A program made the translations under genes and the position numbers. Source: Halomonas alimentaria (GTDB lineage: Bacteria > Pseudomonadota > Gammaproteobacteria > Pseudomonadales > Halomonadaceae). From it: a DNA stretch of 64,000 nucleotides. Positions 63,753 to 64,000 of this stretch are shown in pieces. The notes under the pieces are model-generated. The model was not told the origin of the DNA. It searched no databases and saw nothing but the letters and a program-made list of their open reading frames with translations. The stretch's first letter is position 1; every line of letters begins with the position of its first letter. The DNA lies in the NCBI RefSeq assembly GCF_009902005.1, contig NZ_WUTT01000001.1, forward strand, positions 2,322,227 through 2,386,226, given 5' to 3'.

Positions 63753-64000
63753 CTACCCACGAAAAATATCCACCTTTGTCTCAAGGCACCTTCTCATGCT
63801 CAGATCATGTGCCCCTACCCCGAACCACAGATCAGGCTTCTGATAAAAATCCAGCCCGCGCCCGATCTTGATCATCCAGCCGTTGTCGATCCGAATCTCA
63901 CGATCATGCATATTCTCGTTGACCAGGATCTTTAGTTCGATATCCAGCTCCAGGAGGCTCTGCTTGAGCTCCTCGAAGCGTTCGTTGAGCATCTTGAGGT
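63753..64000 (-). CDS. MIT_C (PLD-like) domain protein, C-terminal part only
   Basis: The frame is open to the window edge, so the 5' end is missing. The last 80 residues contain HDREIRIDNGWMIKIGRGLD, YQKPDLWF and RRCLETKVDIF, which I recognise as close to the C-terminal domain of eukaryotic MITD1, a phospholipase D-like fold known as MIT_C. In bacteria this domain is found at the end of larger proteins of uncertain function. It heads an accessory operon of at least three genes. Confidence 0.65.
   Translation of the reverse strand, partial: LKMLNERFEELKQSLLELDIELKILVNENMHDREIRIDNGWMIKIGRGLDFYQKPDLWFGVGAHDLSMRRCLETKVDIFRG

Overview
The window looks like the chromosome of a high-GC, aerobic gammaproteobacterium, most likely Halomonadaceae (Halomonas or a relative). 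This rests on the ihfA-pheT-pheS-rplT-rpmI-infC-thrS cluster, a caa3-type cytochrome oxidase cluster, a tRNA-Pro(GGG) gene resembling E. coli proL, and overall gene style. The genus is an inference.

Positions 1-36,480 are core chromosome. They hold a succinyl-CoA:3-ketoacid CoA-transferase with a divergent LysR regulator; an envelope/lipid group (acyltransferase, LysM/M23-like lipoprotein, GT4 glycosyltransferase, PAP2 phosphatase) followed by an AlkB-type repair enzyme; a Na+/alanine symporter; gcvH-gcvP; ppnN with a divergent LysR gene; a MioC-like flavodoxin; the translation cluster above, in which infC starts at a non-AUG ATC codon; an OmpA-type lipoprotein; a DASS carboxylate transporter; the heme A / cytochrome oxidase cluster (cyoE, ctaA, SURF1, ctaE, ctaG, ctaD, ctaC); lrgAB; and a ybiI-type zinc-finger gene.

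Positions 36,521-61,247 are a 24.7-kb prophage inserted in the 3' half of tRNA-Pro(GGG). It is bounded by a perfect 102-bp direct repeat that includes the tRNA 3' end and its terminator. Right to left it carries integrase and excisionase, a lipoprotein, a large PrimPol-helicase fusion, terminase, portal, head morphogenesis, scaffold, capsid, connectors, tail terminator, tail tube, tail chaperones with a -1 frameshift site, and tape measure. I see no tail-tip or fibre genes, lysis genes or classic CI-type repressor, so it is probably decayed or helper-dependent. Several small genes lie on the strand opposite the late genes: a serine recombinase, a ribbon-helix-helix protein and a 33-codon ORF. 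Three overlapping membrane micro-ORFs follow the portal gene.

Positions 61,248-64,000 look accessory. Tandem arm-like repeats lie just outside attR and hint at a second element. Two consecutive SAM-II-like riboswitch aptamers follow, with a promoter before them and an intrinsic terminator between them. They lead into a gene that is not a recognisable methionine gene: its product is an unknown protein with a CHC2-like zinc finger. A three-gene operon on the opposite strand ends the window; its first, truncated gene matches the C-terminal MIT_C/PLD-like domain of eukaryotic MITD1.
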